Assembly: GCA_016840825.1 (NCBI GenBank) | Contig: JAEORN010000212.1 | Span: 8,399-72,398, forward strand | Direction of reading: 5' to 3' | Length of the DNA: 64,000 bases | From: Candidatus Thorarchaeota archaeon | Lineage (GTDB): Archaea > Asgardarchaeota > Thorarchaeia > Thorarchaeales > Thorarchaeaceae | In this document: positions 17,986 through 28,291 of the stretch, piece after piece | Layout: each line of letters begins with the position of its first letter | How positions within the stretch are numbered: the first letter of the stretch is position 1 | Made by a program: the position numbers and the translations under genes | Notes under the pieces: generated by a model | Seen by the model: the letters and a program-made list of their open reading frames with translations, nothing else | What the model was told of the DNA's origin: nothing | The model's database searches: none

Positions 17986-20792
17986 TGTATCTCTTTGCTC
18001 GATTGACTTCCCGAAAACCTCAGGTGCTAGCTACATTGCTTGTGTTCTCTCTATCAGCTGGTGTATTGGGGGGTATTCTGTTCTTCATGGATAGTACGAG
18101 CACAGAGGTCCTTGAAGATATGAGGAATCAAATAACTATTGATATGGAAGTACGATTCACTAGCTCATTTTACAATTCGTACAGTATTTCCAGAGAAGAA
18201 ATAGAATCCATTGTGCAGCAACAGGAAGAAGTTGCGGCTTCGGAGCTTGTCATTCAAATAGACAACTACGATTATTTCATTCAAGATGAACGATATAGAA
18301 GCTCGACATGTCTTGGTATTGATGATACGTTTTTCGAATCCTTCAACAACCTTATACAAAACAGGTCTGGGAATTCCATCTTGGGTGACTCCACATGTTA
18401 TTTAGAATCAGCGACATTGGAACGACTTGGTCTCGAAATTGGTGATACATTCAACTTGTCGATCCTATTCTTTGATGAGTGGTATAAACCTCTTAGAATA
18501 AATGCTAGCTATATCATTGCAGGTTCATTTACAACCAGCATATACTACAACTATTATCCAGCATCTGAAGAATCTATTACATCGCTGCAAGTACTTGTAA
18601 AAAGAAATCAACTAATTCAGGATTTCAATTCTCTGATAGGTGGGGGTTTTTCGGGGATAAAGGACAGTATTTGGGCGACCATAGAAGACTCCATTCTCAA
18701 AGAAGGAGATATTAACCAAATTAGAACCACATTGGACAATGTAAAGAAGCGAATAGAGCAAAGCTCATTGCCATATGCCGTTGTTGCTGAATACAATGTA
18801 CTAAGTGTAGTCAATAGCTATTCATCATGGTCCTCTGCTCTAGTAACTGTGGCACTTGCATTTTCTATTCCCAGTCTTGTCATGGGAATAATGCTTGTTC
18901 AATATCAATTCTTTTTGCTTAGCGATGAAAGAAGAAAGGATGTAGGAACACTGGTTACACGAGGCTCTTCTGGTTGGCAAGCGTTCAATTGGATCATCAG
19001 TAGTGCGCTCGTTACTGGAATCGTTGGTAGTCTAGGTGCAATTGTAACAGGTCTACTGGCATCTATATTATCAGCAAGTGTTAGAGAAGCGATGAATTTT
19101 GATTTCAACAGAGTTGCCACATTCAGCTTTACAATACTGCCCACTTCTGTTGCAATGGTCTTCTTCTTTACTTTTGCAGTGGGCATCGCAGTTTCCCTAC
19201 CTGCAGCGATCAAAGCACTTCTAATCTCCCCTACTGAAGCTCACGCCGTTGTAGAGCGACAGGATTTTTCGAAGCAGGAAAAACTGGGGAATCCTGTTCT
19301 GGAGATAATTGCAGGGAGTTTTGCATTTGTACTACTAGTGCCTATGCTAATGCTTTTCCAATCAAGTGGATTTCTTGGCATATCCAATATCATCAATGCG
19401 ATATCTTTCATTATGCTTATTGGAATCCTAATTATCACCGTAGCTAGATTGCTTTCAAGACCAGCTGCCAAGTTAAAATCAAGAATACTGGAAACTTGGG
19501 GAAATCGTACAAAAACCATAGGTTCACAGATTATCGCCCGCAATCTCTTGGTATTTAGCAAGACTGAAGCAACAGGAGCATTTTTTGTTGCAATGGTTTT
19601 CACAGCAGGTCTATTTTCAGCAGTTGCCTCAAACACAGGAACTCTACACATGAAGAACCTAGTGAGATTTGAGACTGGGGCAGATATCCTCTTAGAAGTA
19701 AAACATGGTCTATCCAATGTCACCCTTGATACAGTGGATGAAATCATGAACATAGATGGGGTCAAATCTACTTCAGGCATGCTAACCATAACTGCATTTC
19801 TGACTTATCGCGCAAAAGGTGAAGCTGGCCTGGCAAATATCAATAGGTCAATAAGATTGTACGGAGTCGAACCCATCAGATGGGCCGAGAGTGCTCAGTG
19901 GAAAAACTACTACGCGATTTCAGGAGAACCCACCGCGTCGCTTAGTGAACTTGAATTTGATAATTCTAGTATTATCTCATCATTTCGCCCTCTGTGGGAT
20001 GTCACTGAAACAGGAGCTATATATCACAGCAATCTAACCGTTGAAATCAGAACACCTTGGGAAAATTACTCTAAGGTTTGCTCTATAGTAGATGTGTTCG
20101 CCACCGATGAGAATGCTGGCGGCGATACCTATCTGCCAGGACAACCAGATGCCTCTGATTTCATTATCATGAATATAGCTTACATTCATAGCTGCATCAA
20201 TTCCACGCGAGTTGACCGAATATATGTGAGTTTAGAGGATGAAGCAGATTATCAAAGGATTGCGGAGGAAATCTCCAATCTATTACCCAATAGTTTCGAT
20301 AACATAAGGGTGTCTGAACAGATAATTGACACTATCCTTGATTCAAGAACCGGTCAATCAATTCAAGGTGTATACACGTTGAATATCGTATTTTCAATGA
20401 TCTATCTAACGATAGGATTGACAATTGTCTCTATCGTCAAATCAAGGAATTTGAGGAAACAATATTCTGTATTGAGAGCTCTTGGAGCTCAAGAGAAATC
20501 AATAATGATGTCGACATTAGCGGATTCTACAATTGGTCTATGTTTTTCAGCATTGATCGGTCTGCTATTGGGTCTTTTCCTGACACTTATTGTGCTACAA
20601 ATACCATTAGTATACACAGGTATATCCACCACTATATCGTGGACCCGATTACCTGTGGTAGTTTCCATTCCATTGACCCTAGTCACTGGAATTGTAGGAA
20701 CGTCTTTCCTATTCACATTGGGATCCACATATCTTGTAACACGAAATACTATGAGCAAGAACATCGCTGAAGAGATTCAACACAGTGAATAG
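17982..20792 (+). CDS. ABC export permease P2 (FtsX/MacB type)
   Basis: 936 residues with the same two-unit FtsX plan as P1 but from the other subfamily. The N-terminus MMYLFARLTSRKPQVLA is shared with P4 (RLLAKSPQVITTF), as is the SLSAGVLGGILF first segment. FtsX-type signatures are RRKDVGTLVTRGSSGWQA mid-protein and RNLRKQYSVLRALGAQ near the end; the C-terminus NIAEEIQ is also shared with P4. P1 and P2 very likely form a heterodimer, as permeases of this type pair across the ATPase dimer. ATGA overlap with P1. The ATPase that energises it is probably A1, encoded 241 bases downstream. Substrate unknown. Confidence 0.85.
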   Translation: MMYLFARLTSRKPQVLATLLVFSLSAGVLGGILFFMDSTSTEVLEDMRNQITIDMEVRFTSSFYNSYSISREEIESIVQQQEEVAASELVIQIDNYDYFIQDERYRSSTCLGIDDTFFESFNNLIQNRSGNSILGDSTCYLESATLERLGLEIGDTFNLSILFFDEWYKPLRINASYIIAGSFTTSIYYNYYPASEESITSLQVLVKRNQLIQDFNSLIGGGFSGIKDSIWATIEDSILKEGDINQIRTTLDNVKKRIEQSSLPYAVVAEYNVLSVVNSYSSWSSALVTVALAFSIPSLVMGIMLVQYQFFLLSDERRKDVGTLVTRGSSGWQAFNWIISSALVTGIVGSLGAIVTGLLASILSASVREAMNFDFNRVATFSFTILPTSVAMVFFFTFAVGIAVSLPAAIKALLISPTEAHAVVERQDFSKQEKLGNPVLEIIAGSFAFVLLVPMLMLFQSSGFLGISNIINAISFIMLIGILIITVARLLSRPAAKLKSRILETWGNRTKTIGSQIIARNLLVFSKTEATGAFFVAMVFTAGLFSAVASNTGTLHMKNLVRFETGADILLEVKHGLSNVTLDTVDEIMNIDGVKSTSGMLTITAFLTYRAKGEAGLANINRSIRLYGVEPIRWAESAQWKNYYAISGEPTASLSELEFDNSSIISSFRPLWDVTETGAIYHSNLTVEIRTPWENYSKVCSIVDVFATDENAGGDTYLPGQPDASDFIIMNIAYIHSCINSTRVDRIYVSLEDEADYQRIAEEISNLLPNSFDNIRVSEQIIDTILDSRTGQSIQGVYTLNIVFSMIYLTIGLTIVSIVKSRNLRKQYSVLRALGAQEKSIMMSTLADSTIGLCFSALIGLLLGLFLTLIVLQIPLVYTGISTTISWTRLPVVVSIPLTLVTGIVGTSFLFTLGSTYLVTRNTMSKNIAEEIQHSE

Positions 20793-21033
20793 AGGCGATA
20801 GAGTACTGGTATTCCCTGTCTTGTAGAGAAAAATCATAGTACGTTATTTGATTCATACGTTCATTCATTAATAGTTGGTAGCTAGATTGAAGATACTGTT
20901 GTCCAGAAGTTAGAACAGCTGTTTCAAAGAGTAGAATAATATCAACTCTTGACAGACCAAGAATATACTTGAAGGGAAATCCTAAAATGCGTTCAGGATT
21001 GCATCAATCAGGGTCCTTTCGGAGAGGGAATAA
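20793..21033. other. Intergenic gap inside the ABC cluster
   Basis: 241 bases without a gene. AATATACTT near 20961 could be a TATA box, predicting a start about 45 bases before the A1 start. An imperfect hairpin AATCCT/AGGATT (20978-21000) sits in that leader. This suggests A1-P3-P4-A2 may be transcribed separately from P1-P2. Confidence 0.3.
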
Positions 21034-21735
21034 TTGAGCAACGACGTGATTGTTGATATTGATAATGTGTCGAGAATTTACTCGATGGGTGAAATTGAAG
21101 TTGCCGCTTTACGAGGAGTAACTCTTCAGGTAAAACGCGGCGAAGCAATTGGAATCATGGGCCCCTCAGGCTCAGGAAAGACTACTCTACTGAATCTAAT
21201 AGGTGCTCTTGATAGACCTACGACAGGCAATGTCACCATAGATGGAGTGAATATCACGGCTATGGGCGAGAAAGACCTGACAAAGGTAAGGAGAAACAAG
21301 ATTAGCTTCGTCTTTCAATTCTTCAATCTTCTTCCAGTACTTTCTGCCTATGAGAATGTGGAGCTACCTCTCTTGATTGGAGGAGTTGAAGAAGCAATTC
21401 GAAAAGAACGAGTCGATCATCTTTTAGAACTTGTAGGCCTCGCAGATAGGGCAGACCATCGGCCTGATGAGTTGAGTGGTGGTGAACAGCAACGAGTTGC
21501 CATCGCCAGGGCTTTAGCTAAGCCTCCTCAGTCATCGAGTTCAGTTGTTGTCCTTGCAGACGAGCCAACAGGAGATCTTGATACGAATACTGGCGAGGAA
21601 ATCATGAGGATTCTAATTGACCTGACAAAAGGAGAAGGTGGTACACTATTGGTTGTGACACATGATCCGGATGTTGGGGAGAGGATGGACCGAGTCTACA
21701 ACATGCGTGACGGAAGAATAGAGAACGTAACCTGA
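21034..21735 (+). CDS. ABC ATPase A1 (MacB/LolD type)
   Basis: 233-residue ATPase energising the FtsX-type permeases. All ABC motifs are present: Walker A GPSGSGKTT (43-51), Q-loop FVFQFFNLLP, signature LSGGEQQRVAIARAL, Walker B VVVLADEPTGDLD and the H-loop VVTHD. The LolD-type NLLPxLxxxENVELPL segment is intact. A short serine-rich insertion (PPQSSSSV) precedes Walker B. Start TTG with GGAGAGGG seven bases upstream. P3 follows after nine bases. Being a standard MacB-like ATPase, it could serve either permease pair. Confidence 0.93.
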   Translation: MSNDVIVDIDNVSRIYSMGEIEVAALRGVTLQVKRGEAIGIMGPSGSGKTTLLNLIGALDRPTTGNVTIDGVNITAMGEKDLTKVRRNKISFVFQFFNLLPVLSAYENVELPLLIGGVEEAIRKERVDHLLELVGLADRADHRPDELSGGEQQRVAIARALAKPPQSSSSVVVLADEPTGDLDTNTGEEIMRILIDLTKGEGGTLLVVTHDPDVGERMDRVYNMRDGRIENVT

Positions 21736-21744
21736 GGGCTTGAC

Positions 21745-24519
21745 ATGTCAGCGATACCAGTTGGATACGAGTCATTGCAGGGTCTTAGGAGGAAGGGGGT
21801 TTCGTTACTCTGCATTCTATTAGCATCAGCATTAGCGATGGGAATTTTTGTCTATGTTGATTCCTATTCTGTTCATGAATGGAATAACCAACTTGGTCAA
21901 GTTGGCGATGTAGCAATGACTGCTGAAGGGGATAACGTTGGAAGATGGCTTGAAGATATCCAGAACCTTCCAGAGGTGATCAAAGCAGCTACACTACGAT
22001 ATGACTATGGAGATTTCAAGTTAGCAAATGCTACAGAATGGGACTATTGGTTTGGTGGGAAGATAGTCGACTTAACTGACGAATATATTGAGGCATTTCC
22101 AAATCAATACAAACTGATACAAGGCGCTTTCCCTGCGGACGATAAGGAAATAGCGATCTCATTATCTATCTCAGAATATGGTAATTTTCATCTTGGTGAC
22201 TATCTCAACTATTCCTTATATTGGAATTATCCTGATGAAACATGGACGGTATTGGAAATCGTTGGCATCTTTGAAGTAGCAAATGATGTTAATTACGATT
22301 ATTGGTGGCGCCCCACAGCAGCAGCTGTGGTCGTATCTGATCTTTTTGATCCATATGGCAATAATTTGGAAATCTCGATCGAGATCGATAGAACTCCACT
22401 CACTCCATTCAACGCAGGAGGTTCCTTATCATATGTCCTAGGAATTGAAGATAAAATCAGATCTGTAGATCCTAATTACGGTCCACCATATTACAATTCA
22501 AGAATCTATATTGATAGTCCTCTTGCTACAGCAGTGTCAAGGTATATAGGATGGCAAATGACGATGAGAATAAATCAAGTATCCAGAGCTGCTGGCACTT
22601 TACTTCTTGTCGTCCTAGTGATGTTTCTAGCAATCCGACACAACATGAATGAACGTCGTTATGAGAACAATATGTTAATGTCAAGAGGTGCGGCTCAAGG
22701 AGACATAGAGAAAAGGGTGCTAAAGGAAATCGCTGCACTATGTTTCATAGGTACAATTTTAGGATTTGGAATTGGTATTCTATTCAGTAGAATAGGTTTG
22801 GCATCAACGGGTTTCTTTGAATTCAACTATGTTCTCTTCTTCACGGAACCCTTCCTGGTAACACTTGAATCGTTGATTTTGACAATTGTGATTGGTGTCA
22901 TTTTACCAGTTGGAACTTGGTTTTTGTATAATGCATTCTATTCGACCAAAAAGAAGGTTGATGAAAGTACTGGAAAAGTTGAGAAGGCTGCCAGAATTCT
23001 AAGCATCATTCGATGGGATGTGATTGTATTTGTATTATCAGCGCTATTCCTCCTAGGTCTCCTTAGCACTGGACAATTACTGCAATACAACTTCATACTC
23101 TCAACAATAGCCAGTATGTTACCTTTAGCAATGTTTGTTTCATTGGGAAGTTTGACAATCAAAGCTCTTAGGAATGGCGCACACATAATGTCAAAGGGAA
23201 TGAATCGAGTAGTGGGGGTATTGCCTTCATCCGTTGGAGTACGGAGATTGGGAAAGAGCGCATCGTCCGCAGGTCCTGCGATATTGGTTCTTGTTCTTGC
23301 TGTCAGTATCTCTTGGACATATGCAGTGATTGGAGCTTCAATGCCTCTTACAAAACAGAATCAAGGACGGTTTGCATTTGGTGGAGACATCGCCTTTCAC
23401 CTAGGAAGCTATGAAACAACAGATTGGACAAACTTCACATTGAATGTCACGAATCATGAATCGTGTTCAGCCGCATCTTTGATCCACAGATCTGAGATTC
23501 TTCTTTCTTCGGAGTACTATGACTATGCGTACATGGTAGGTATGGATCCCTCAGAATACAAGTTCGTAGGATATGACCAATGGGGTAATCAGCTAAATGG
23601 ATCAGACTTGGCACCATTATTGGATTCATTGACTACTTCACCAGCAGGCGCGATCATTACATCAGATATTGCAGAATCATATAACCTTGCTATTGGTGAT
23701 ACGATTCGAGGATTTAGCGGATACTATTATGATAGTGAGGATATCTATGTCTTCACAGTAGTTGGCATAGTTAACGCTCTATCCAATTCTGGAGTAACGA
23801 ATACTGGAACAGACCAGGATGATTACTACTATTACTATGTCGATGAAATTGGCAGTAGAACAATGTGGGTAAATAGAGATTACCTAGGATCCCTCATCTC
23901 ACTCACCAATGAAACTGAGAATATTCTATGTGTGAGAACGAATCCAAATACAAATGGTACAGAATTTGTTAATGAGATAATGGAGAATGGTGGTAGAGCT
24001 GTCATACCAGAATATGCTTGGGCTGCAGTATCCTACGAGATTGATACTTACACATCTGCAATTGCATACCAAATAGATAGAGCAGTAGATACAATGCTGG
24101 CAATTTCTACTTCAGCAATCATTTTCGCAGCGTTCATAATCTATGCTTTCGAAGGGATAACCGCAAGAAAAAGAGAGATTGCACTAATACGCTCAATGGG
24201 CGGAAATAGAGCGGATGTGGTCAAAGCACAGGTAGCTGAAATGACCATTCTCATCTTTACAGCTTTGATCCTTCTAGGAATCTATGGACCACTCCACATC
24301 ATCAATGCACTAATCGGGTATCGCACATCAAACTACACGTTCCCGGTTACGGTTTTCCCCATATTTCCATTGTACACAATGCTTTCAGTCTTGCTCTTCT
24401 TCGTGGGTTCAGCAATCATCTTTGTGATAGCGGTAGCCATGCTGAGTTCGAGGGTAAAATTGGCAGAGGCGCTGAATGCAACATGGGCTGAAAGCGGACC
24501 CTATGGAGGTGACATGTAA
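21745..24519 (+). CDS. ABC export permease P3 (FtsX/MacB type)
   Basis: 924 residues, paralogous to P1: same opening (GYESLQGLRRKGVSLLCI against GYEAFQSRKRWLVTIVT), same FVYVDSYSV external junction, and the same end LNATWAESGPYGG. FtsX signature in the last third is RKREIALIRSMGGNRADV. External domains are rich in Tyr and Asp (for example DQDDYYYYYVDE) and in N-glycosylation sequons. Nine bases after A1 and one base before P4, so part of a tight operon. Pairs presumably with P4. Confidence 0.85.
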   Translation: MSAIPVGYESLQGLRRKGVSLLCILLASALAMGIFVYVDSYSVHEWNNQLGQVGDVAMTAEGDNVGRWLEDIQNLPEVIKAATLRYDYGDFKLANATEWDYWFGGKIVDLTDEYIEAFPNQYKLIQGAFPADDKEIAISLSISEYGNFHLGDYLNYSLYWNYPDETWTVLEIVGIFEVANDVNYDYWWRPTAAAVVVSDLFDPYGNNLEISIEIDRTPLTPFNAGGSLSYVLGIEDKIRSVDPNYGPPYYNSRIYIDSPLATAVSRYIGWQMTMRINQVSRAAGTLLLVVLVMFLAIRHNMNERRYENNMLMSRGAAQGDIEKRVLKEIAALCFIGTILGFGIGILFSRIGLASTGFFEFNYVLFFTEPFLVTLESLILTIVIGVILPVGTWFLYNAFYSTKKKVDESTGKVEKAARILSIIRWDVIVFVLSALFLLGLLSTGQLLQYNFILSTIASMLPLAMFVSLGSLTIKALRNGAHIMSKGMNRVVGVLPSSVGVRRLGKSASSAGPAILVLVLAVSISWTYAVIGASMPLTKQNQGRFAFGGDIAFHLGSYETTDWTNFTLNVTNHESCSAASLIHRSEILLSSEYYDYAYMVGMDPSEYKFVGYDQWGNQLNGSDLAPLLDSLTTSPAGAIITSDIAESYNLAIGDTIRGFSGYYYDSEDIYVFTVVGIVNALSNSGVTNTGTDQDDYYYYYVDEIGSRTMWVNRDYLGSLISLTNETENILCVRTNPNTNGTEFVNEIMENGGRAVIPEYAWAAVSYEIDTYTSAIAYQIDRAVDTMLAISTSAIIFAAFIIYAFEGITARKREIALIRSMGGNRADVVKAQVAEMTILIFTALILLGIYGPLHIINALIGYRTSNYTFPVTVFPIFPLYTMLSVLLFFVGSAIIFVIAVAMLSSRVKLAEALNATWAESGPYGGDM

Positions 24520-24520
24520 G

Positions 24521-27358
24521 ATGTTTCTCTTCTCAAGACTGCTTGCTAAAAGTCCACAGGTGATAACAACATTCCTGATTTTCTCCCTATCAGCGGGTGT
24601 ACTGGGAGGAATTCTATTCTATATGGAAACTTCAGGACCCAATGTCCTTGCTGATCTAACTCAGGATCTTGATGTGGACATGGAGGTTTCGATCACTTCA
24701 TCGTTCTATAGACAAAACACAACAGACATCGCATATATCGAAAGTCTACTAGACTTTGATGAGATAGACAATATAGAACCACTAAGTGTGATCGATACAT
24801 ACCTAAGAGAGGACGATTATTATTACTACTATAGTCATGCGATTTTCCTTGGAGTTGAAAATTCATTCTTTGATTCATTTCCTGATTCAGTATCTGTGAG
24901 CTCTGATGCACCACTTCTTACTGATACAACTTGTTACATGGAGATAGAATTCTTTCACGAAGGAGATTATTCAATCGGGGACAACTATACCGCAGAAGTA
25001 GTAACCTATGATGAACATTGGGACGAGGTCATAATTAATGTCACCTATGAGATTACAGGCACCTTCGAATCTGCGATCTTTATGGAAGAGTATTATCCTT
25101 ACTATTACTATGATGACTATAATCCAAGATCTACTGCGCTGACCATTATAACCACGAAGGATTCAATTAATGAGAACTTTGAAGGGATGGGATTCAGTCA
25201 GTATGATGGTATATCAGAAAGATACTGGATATCTATCGATTCCAGCAAAATACTAGACAATGACGTAAACACAGTATACGACTCATTGGATTCATTAAGA
25301 AAGCAGTTCGAGCAGGATGCACTTCCTTATGCCATTGTTTCATCGTTTGGACTCCGTCAAGCTGTTCAGCAATATCAGGCATGGTCATTATCAATGACCA
25401 CGCTTTCATTGGCGTTCTCTATCCCTACTGTCGTGATGGGCATCCTATTGGTCTATTATAATACAAATCTGATAAGAGATGAAACCCGTAGAGATGTAGG
25501 GACAATTAAGACACGCGGTGCTTCTGGCTGGCAGGCATTCAGTTGGATAATGAGTAGCGCACTCATCACTGCGATATTAGGAAGCTTTGGAGCAATCCTG
25601 ATGGGAATTGCTGCAGCATTGCTTTCTTCAACCGTGAAGGTCTTCTTTGTATTCGAGCTATCACAATTATCAGGTCTCTCGCTCATACTTAGCACTAATG
25701 CTATCATTGCCGTTTTTGTATTCTCATTTGGCGTTGGATTGATAGTTGCCTTCCCAATAGCAGTGAAGTCGTTCTTGATGACAGCAACTGAGGCCCATTC
25801 TATCCTTGAACGCGATGTTTTGCAGTCAAAGGAAAATCTGGGGAGTCCTCTTGCAGAATTAATAGCTTTAGGAATCTCAGCCTACTTCTTGATTCCCATT
25901 CTATCACTTGTATCAATCCTGAGCTACTATGGAATGTTCTACCTTTTCTTCATGATAATGATCATTCCTATGATGGGGCTATTCGTGCTTTCTTTCGCCA
26001 GATTGATGGCTAGACCAGTTGCTAGTGTAAAGGCATCGATACTTAGGAGAGTAAGCAATAGAACCGCAAGAGTAGGTACCAAAGTAATGAGTAGAACTTT
26101 GCTTTCGTATAAGAAAAGTGAGGCTATGGGAGTCGTATTCATTGCGATGGTTTTTGTTGCTGGAATCATGTCTGGAATCTCAGCAGCTACAGCCATGCAA
26201 CATACAGATTCTGTTTACAAGTTCTATACTGGAGCGGATATCACGATCAAGGTCAAAAATAGCTTAAATAATGTAACATTAGATATGCTTGAGAATCTTA
26301 CTGAAGTGGATGGAGTGGCTTCTGTCTGTCCGGTTCTTAAGGTCAATCAATATGTGTCATTCTGGTCGTACGACTGGAATAGAAGAGTATTCTATAATCA
26401 GTCAATGCTTCTTTATGGAGTAGATCCAAGTGCTTGGTTAGAGTCCGCATTCTGGTTACCATATTTCACCCTGGACAATAGTCCAGAGGGTGCGATAGCT
26501 TTGATGCTCGCAAGTGAGACAAATGTACTCTCTTCATTCAGACCAATTGATCATTACATTGGTGAAGGATACAACCAAAGGCCCGTATATGGAGATGAGA
26601 TCTCTCTGTCTCTAAGAACTGATGATTATGTGAATGTCACAGAGATGAATATTGTTGATGTAATGGCTGGTAGTAATGAGATGTGGGGCGAAAAATACCT
26701 ACAAGGAGAACCTAGCGAGTCACAATTCGTTGTGGTGGATCTTGATTTTCTCCAAAGGTATCTGAATACCACAAGTGTCAACAAATTCCTAATCAGAATA
26801 ACTCCAGATGCGAATTATACGGATGTGATGAGAGACCTCTATGATGTCGCTCCAAATAGCTTTGAGTCAGTTGAATCCCCATATACCGGTCTTGAACAGG
26901 TTCAAAATTCAAAGGCAGGACAGACTATCTATGGTGTTTATACTCTCAACGTGTTGTTCACGATAATCTACCTATCCATTGGCATGATGATAGTTGCATC
27001 AGTTAGGATACAGAACCTCAGAAAACAATTCTCAGTTCTTAGAGCGTTAGGAACAGATGCAAAGGAGATAATCCGCTCAGTCCTAATGGATACTTCACTA
27101 AGTGTGTTGATATCTTTGGGTATTGGAGCGTTAATAGGACTGATACTTGCTTCATATTCAATTAATATGCCATTGATATACTTTGGAACGACGACATTGA
27201 ATATGTGGCAGCGGCTACCAGTATTCTTGGCTATACCTTGGGTGACACTTGGTATAATCATTTCAGTGAGCTTTGCGTTCGCATTGCTTTCATCATATTT
27301 TGTCACAAAATCAACATTAAGGAAGAATATCGCAGAGGAAATACAATATGCGGAGTGA
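24521..27358 (+). CDS. ABC export permease P4 (FtsX/MacB type)
   Basis: 945 residues, paralogous to P2: MFLFSRLLAKSPQVITTF, the SLSAGVLGGILFYMETS first segment, RRDVGTIKTRGASGWQA, RNLAR-like signature RIQNLRKQFSVLRALGTD, and the NIAEEIQYAE end. The ATG chosen sits one base after the P3 stop; the frame is open 45 bases further upstream into P3, but the paralogue begins at the chosen place and GGAGGTGA precedes it. External domain again Tyr/Asp-rich (EDDYYYYYSHA). A2 follows after eight bases. Confidence 0.85.
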   Translation: MFLFSRLLAKSPQVITTFLIFSLSAGVLGGILFYMETSGPNVLADLTQDLDVDMEVSITSSFYRQNTTDIAYIESLLDFDEIDNIEPLSVIDTYLREDDYYYYYSHAIFLGVENSFFDSFPDSVSVSSDAPLLTDTTCYMEIEFFHEGDYSIGDNYTAEVVTYDEHWDEVIINVTYEITGTFESAIFMEEYYPYYYYDDYNPRSTALTIITTKDSINENFEGMGFSQYDGISERYWISIDSSKILDNDVNTVYDSLDSLRKQFEQDALPYAIVSSFGLRQAVQQYQAWSLSMTTLSLAFSIPTVVMGILLVYYNTNLIRDETRRDVGTIKTRGASGWQAFSWIMSSALITAILGSFGAILMGIAAALLSSTVKVFFVFELSQLSGLSLILSTNAIIAVFVFSFGVGLIVAFPIAVKSFLMTATEAHSILERDVLQSKENLGSPLAELIALGISAYFLIPILSLVSILSYYGMFYLFFMIMIIPMMGLFVLSFARLMARPVASVKASILRRVSNRTARVGTKVMSRTLLSYKKSEAMGVVFIAMVFVAGIMSGISAATAMQHTDSVYKFYTGADITIKVKNSLNNVTLDMLENLTEVDGVASVCPVLKVNQYVSFWSYDWNRRVFYNQSMLLYGVDPSAWLESAFWLPYFTLDNSPEGAIALMLASETNVLSSFRPIDHYIGEGYNQRPVYGDEISLSLRTDDYVNVTEMNIVDVMAGSNEMWGEKYLQGEPSESQFVVVDLDFLQRYLNTTSVNKFLIRITPDANYTDVMRDLYDVAPNSFESVESPYTGLEQVQNSKAGQTIYGVYTLNVLFTIIYLSIGMMIVASVRIQNLRKQFSVLRALGTDAKEIIRSVLMDTSLSVLISLGIGALIGLILASYSINMPLIYFGTTTLNMWQRLPVFLAIPWVTLGIIISVSFAFALLSSYFVTKSTLRKNIAEEIQYAE

Positions 27359-27366
27359 TTGCTAGG

Positions 27367-28242
27367 ATGACAGAGAATCTAGAGCAACTAGTAGAAGAAA
27401 ACAAGATAGTCGTTAGAGACCTAATGAAGGTTTACAAGAGAGGGATGAAAGAAGTAATCGCTCTAAGAGGACTGGACTTTGAGGTGGGAACAGGAGAGTT
27501 TCTTTCGATTGTGGGGCCATCAGGCTCTGGAAAGTCGACTCTTCTAAAAATGCTTGGAGCTTTGGACAAGCCAACTGCAGGTTCTATATTGTATGATGGC
27601 CATAGCGTAACTCTTCTGGATGATAGAAGATCGATGCTCTATAGACGTCAGAAAGTTGGTTTTGTATGGCAAACGGGAAATCTGGTTCCAGGCCTTACCG
27701 CCTTGAATAACGTCATGTTACCAATGCGCCTTGCAGGAGCTCCCAAAGGACCTTCAAATGAAAGAGCTCGAATGCTTCTTGAAACAGTTGGACTACAAGC
27801 TAGGATGAGTCACAAACCTCATCAACTATCAGGTGGCGAAAATCAACGTGTTGCAATCTGTGTAGCACTTGCGAATAAACCTGAGCTTCTACTTGCAGAT
27901 GAAGTGACTGGGGAGCTTGACACTGAAACAGCAGAGATGGTAATGAACACACTGAAGACAATGAATGATGAATTTCAAACCACAATTGTCAATGTAACGC
28001 ATTCCCCTAGAGTTGCAGGCTATGCGGATAGAGTCCTACGAATTAGAGATGGTCTAATCGAAGGACAGAAACATACCATCTTTGGAGATATCACAGAGAT
28101 TGATGCCAAGGGGAGAATGGTAATTCCTGAAACAGTTCGACGACTTGCCGGGATTGAGAAGCGGGTTGTATTAAAAGTCACTAGTGAGGGACTCCTAATA
28201 ACGCCACTTGAGATGGAAGAAAACAATCATCAGAACCAGTGA
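27367..28242 (+). CDS. ABC ATPase A2 fused to a SpoVT/AbrB-like domain
   Basis: Residues 1-235 are a MacB-type ATPase: Walker A GPSGSGKST (50-58), Q-loop FVWQTGNLVPGL, signature LSGGENQRVAICVAL, Walker B LLLADEVTGELD (Val where Pro is usual) and H-loop NVTHS. Residues 240-291 read GDITEIDAKGRMVIPETVRR and continue with LVLKVTSEGLLITPLE-like strands, a typical AbrB/SpoVT swapped-hairpin DNA-binding domain as in antitoxins and AbrB. The ATG is preferred over the upstream frame, which runs into P4; GGAG lies upstream. Fusion to AbrB could make the ATPase a reporter of transport state to a promoter, or serve dimerisation only. Confidence 0.88.
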   Translation: MTENLEQLVEENKIVVRDLMKVYKRGMKEVIALRGLDFEVGTGEFLSIVGPSGSGKSTLLKMLGALDKPTAGSILYDGHSVTLLDDRRSMLYRRQKVGFVWQTGNLVPGLTALNNVMLPMRLAGAPKGPSNERARMLLETVGLQARMSHKPHQLSGGENQRVAICVALANKPELLLADEVTGELDTETAEMVMNTLKTMNDEFQTTIVNVTHSPRVAGYADRVLRIRDGLIEGQKHTIFGDITEIDAKGRMVIPETVRRLAGIEKRVVLKVTSEGLLITPLEMEENNHQNQ

Positions 28243-28291
28243 TGGCTCTCGTAGATAGATAGGAATAGATACACAACTGAGTAATTCCGCA

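Noticed and set aside
20978..21000. AATCCT/AGGATT stem as a terminator of P1-P2
   Set aside because: Six base pairs with an 11-base loop and no T-run; too weak to call a terminator.
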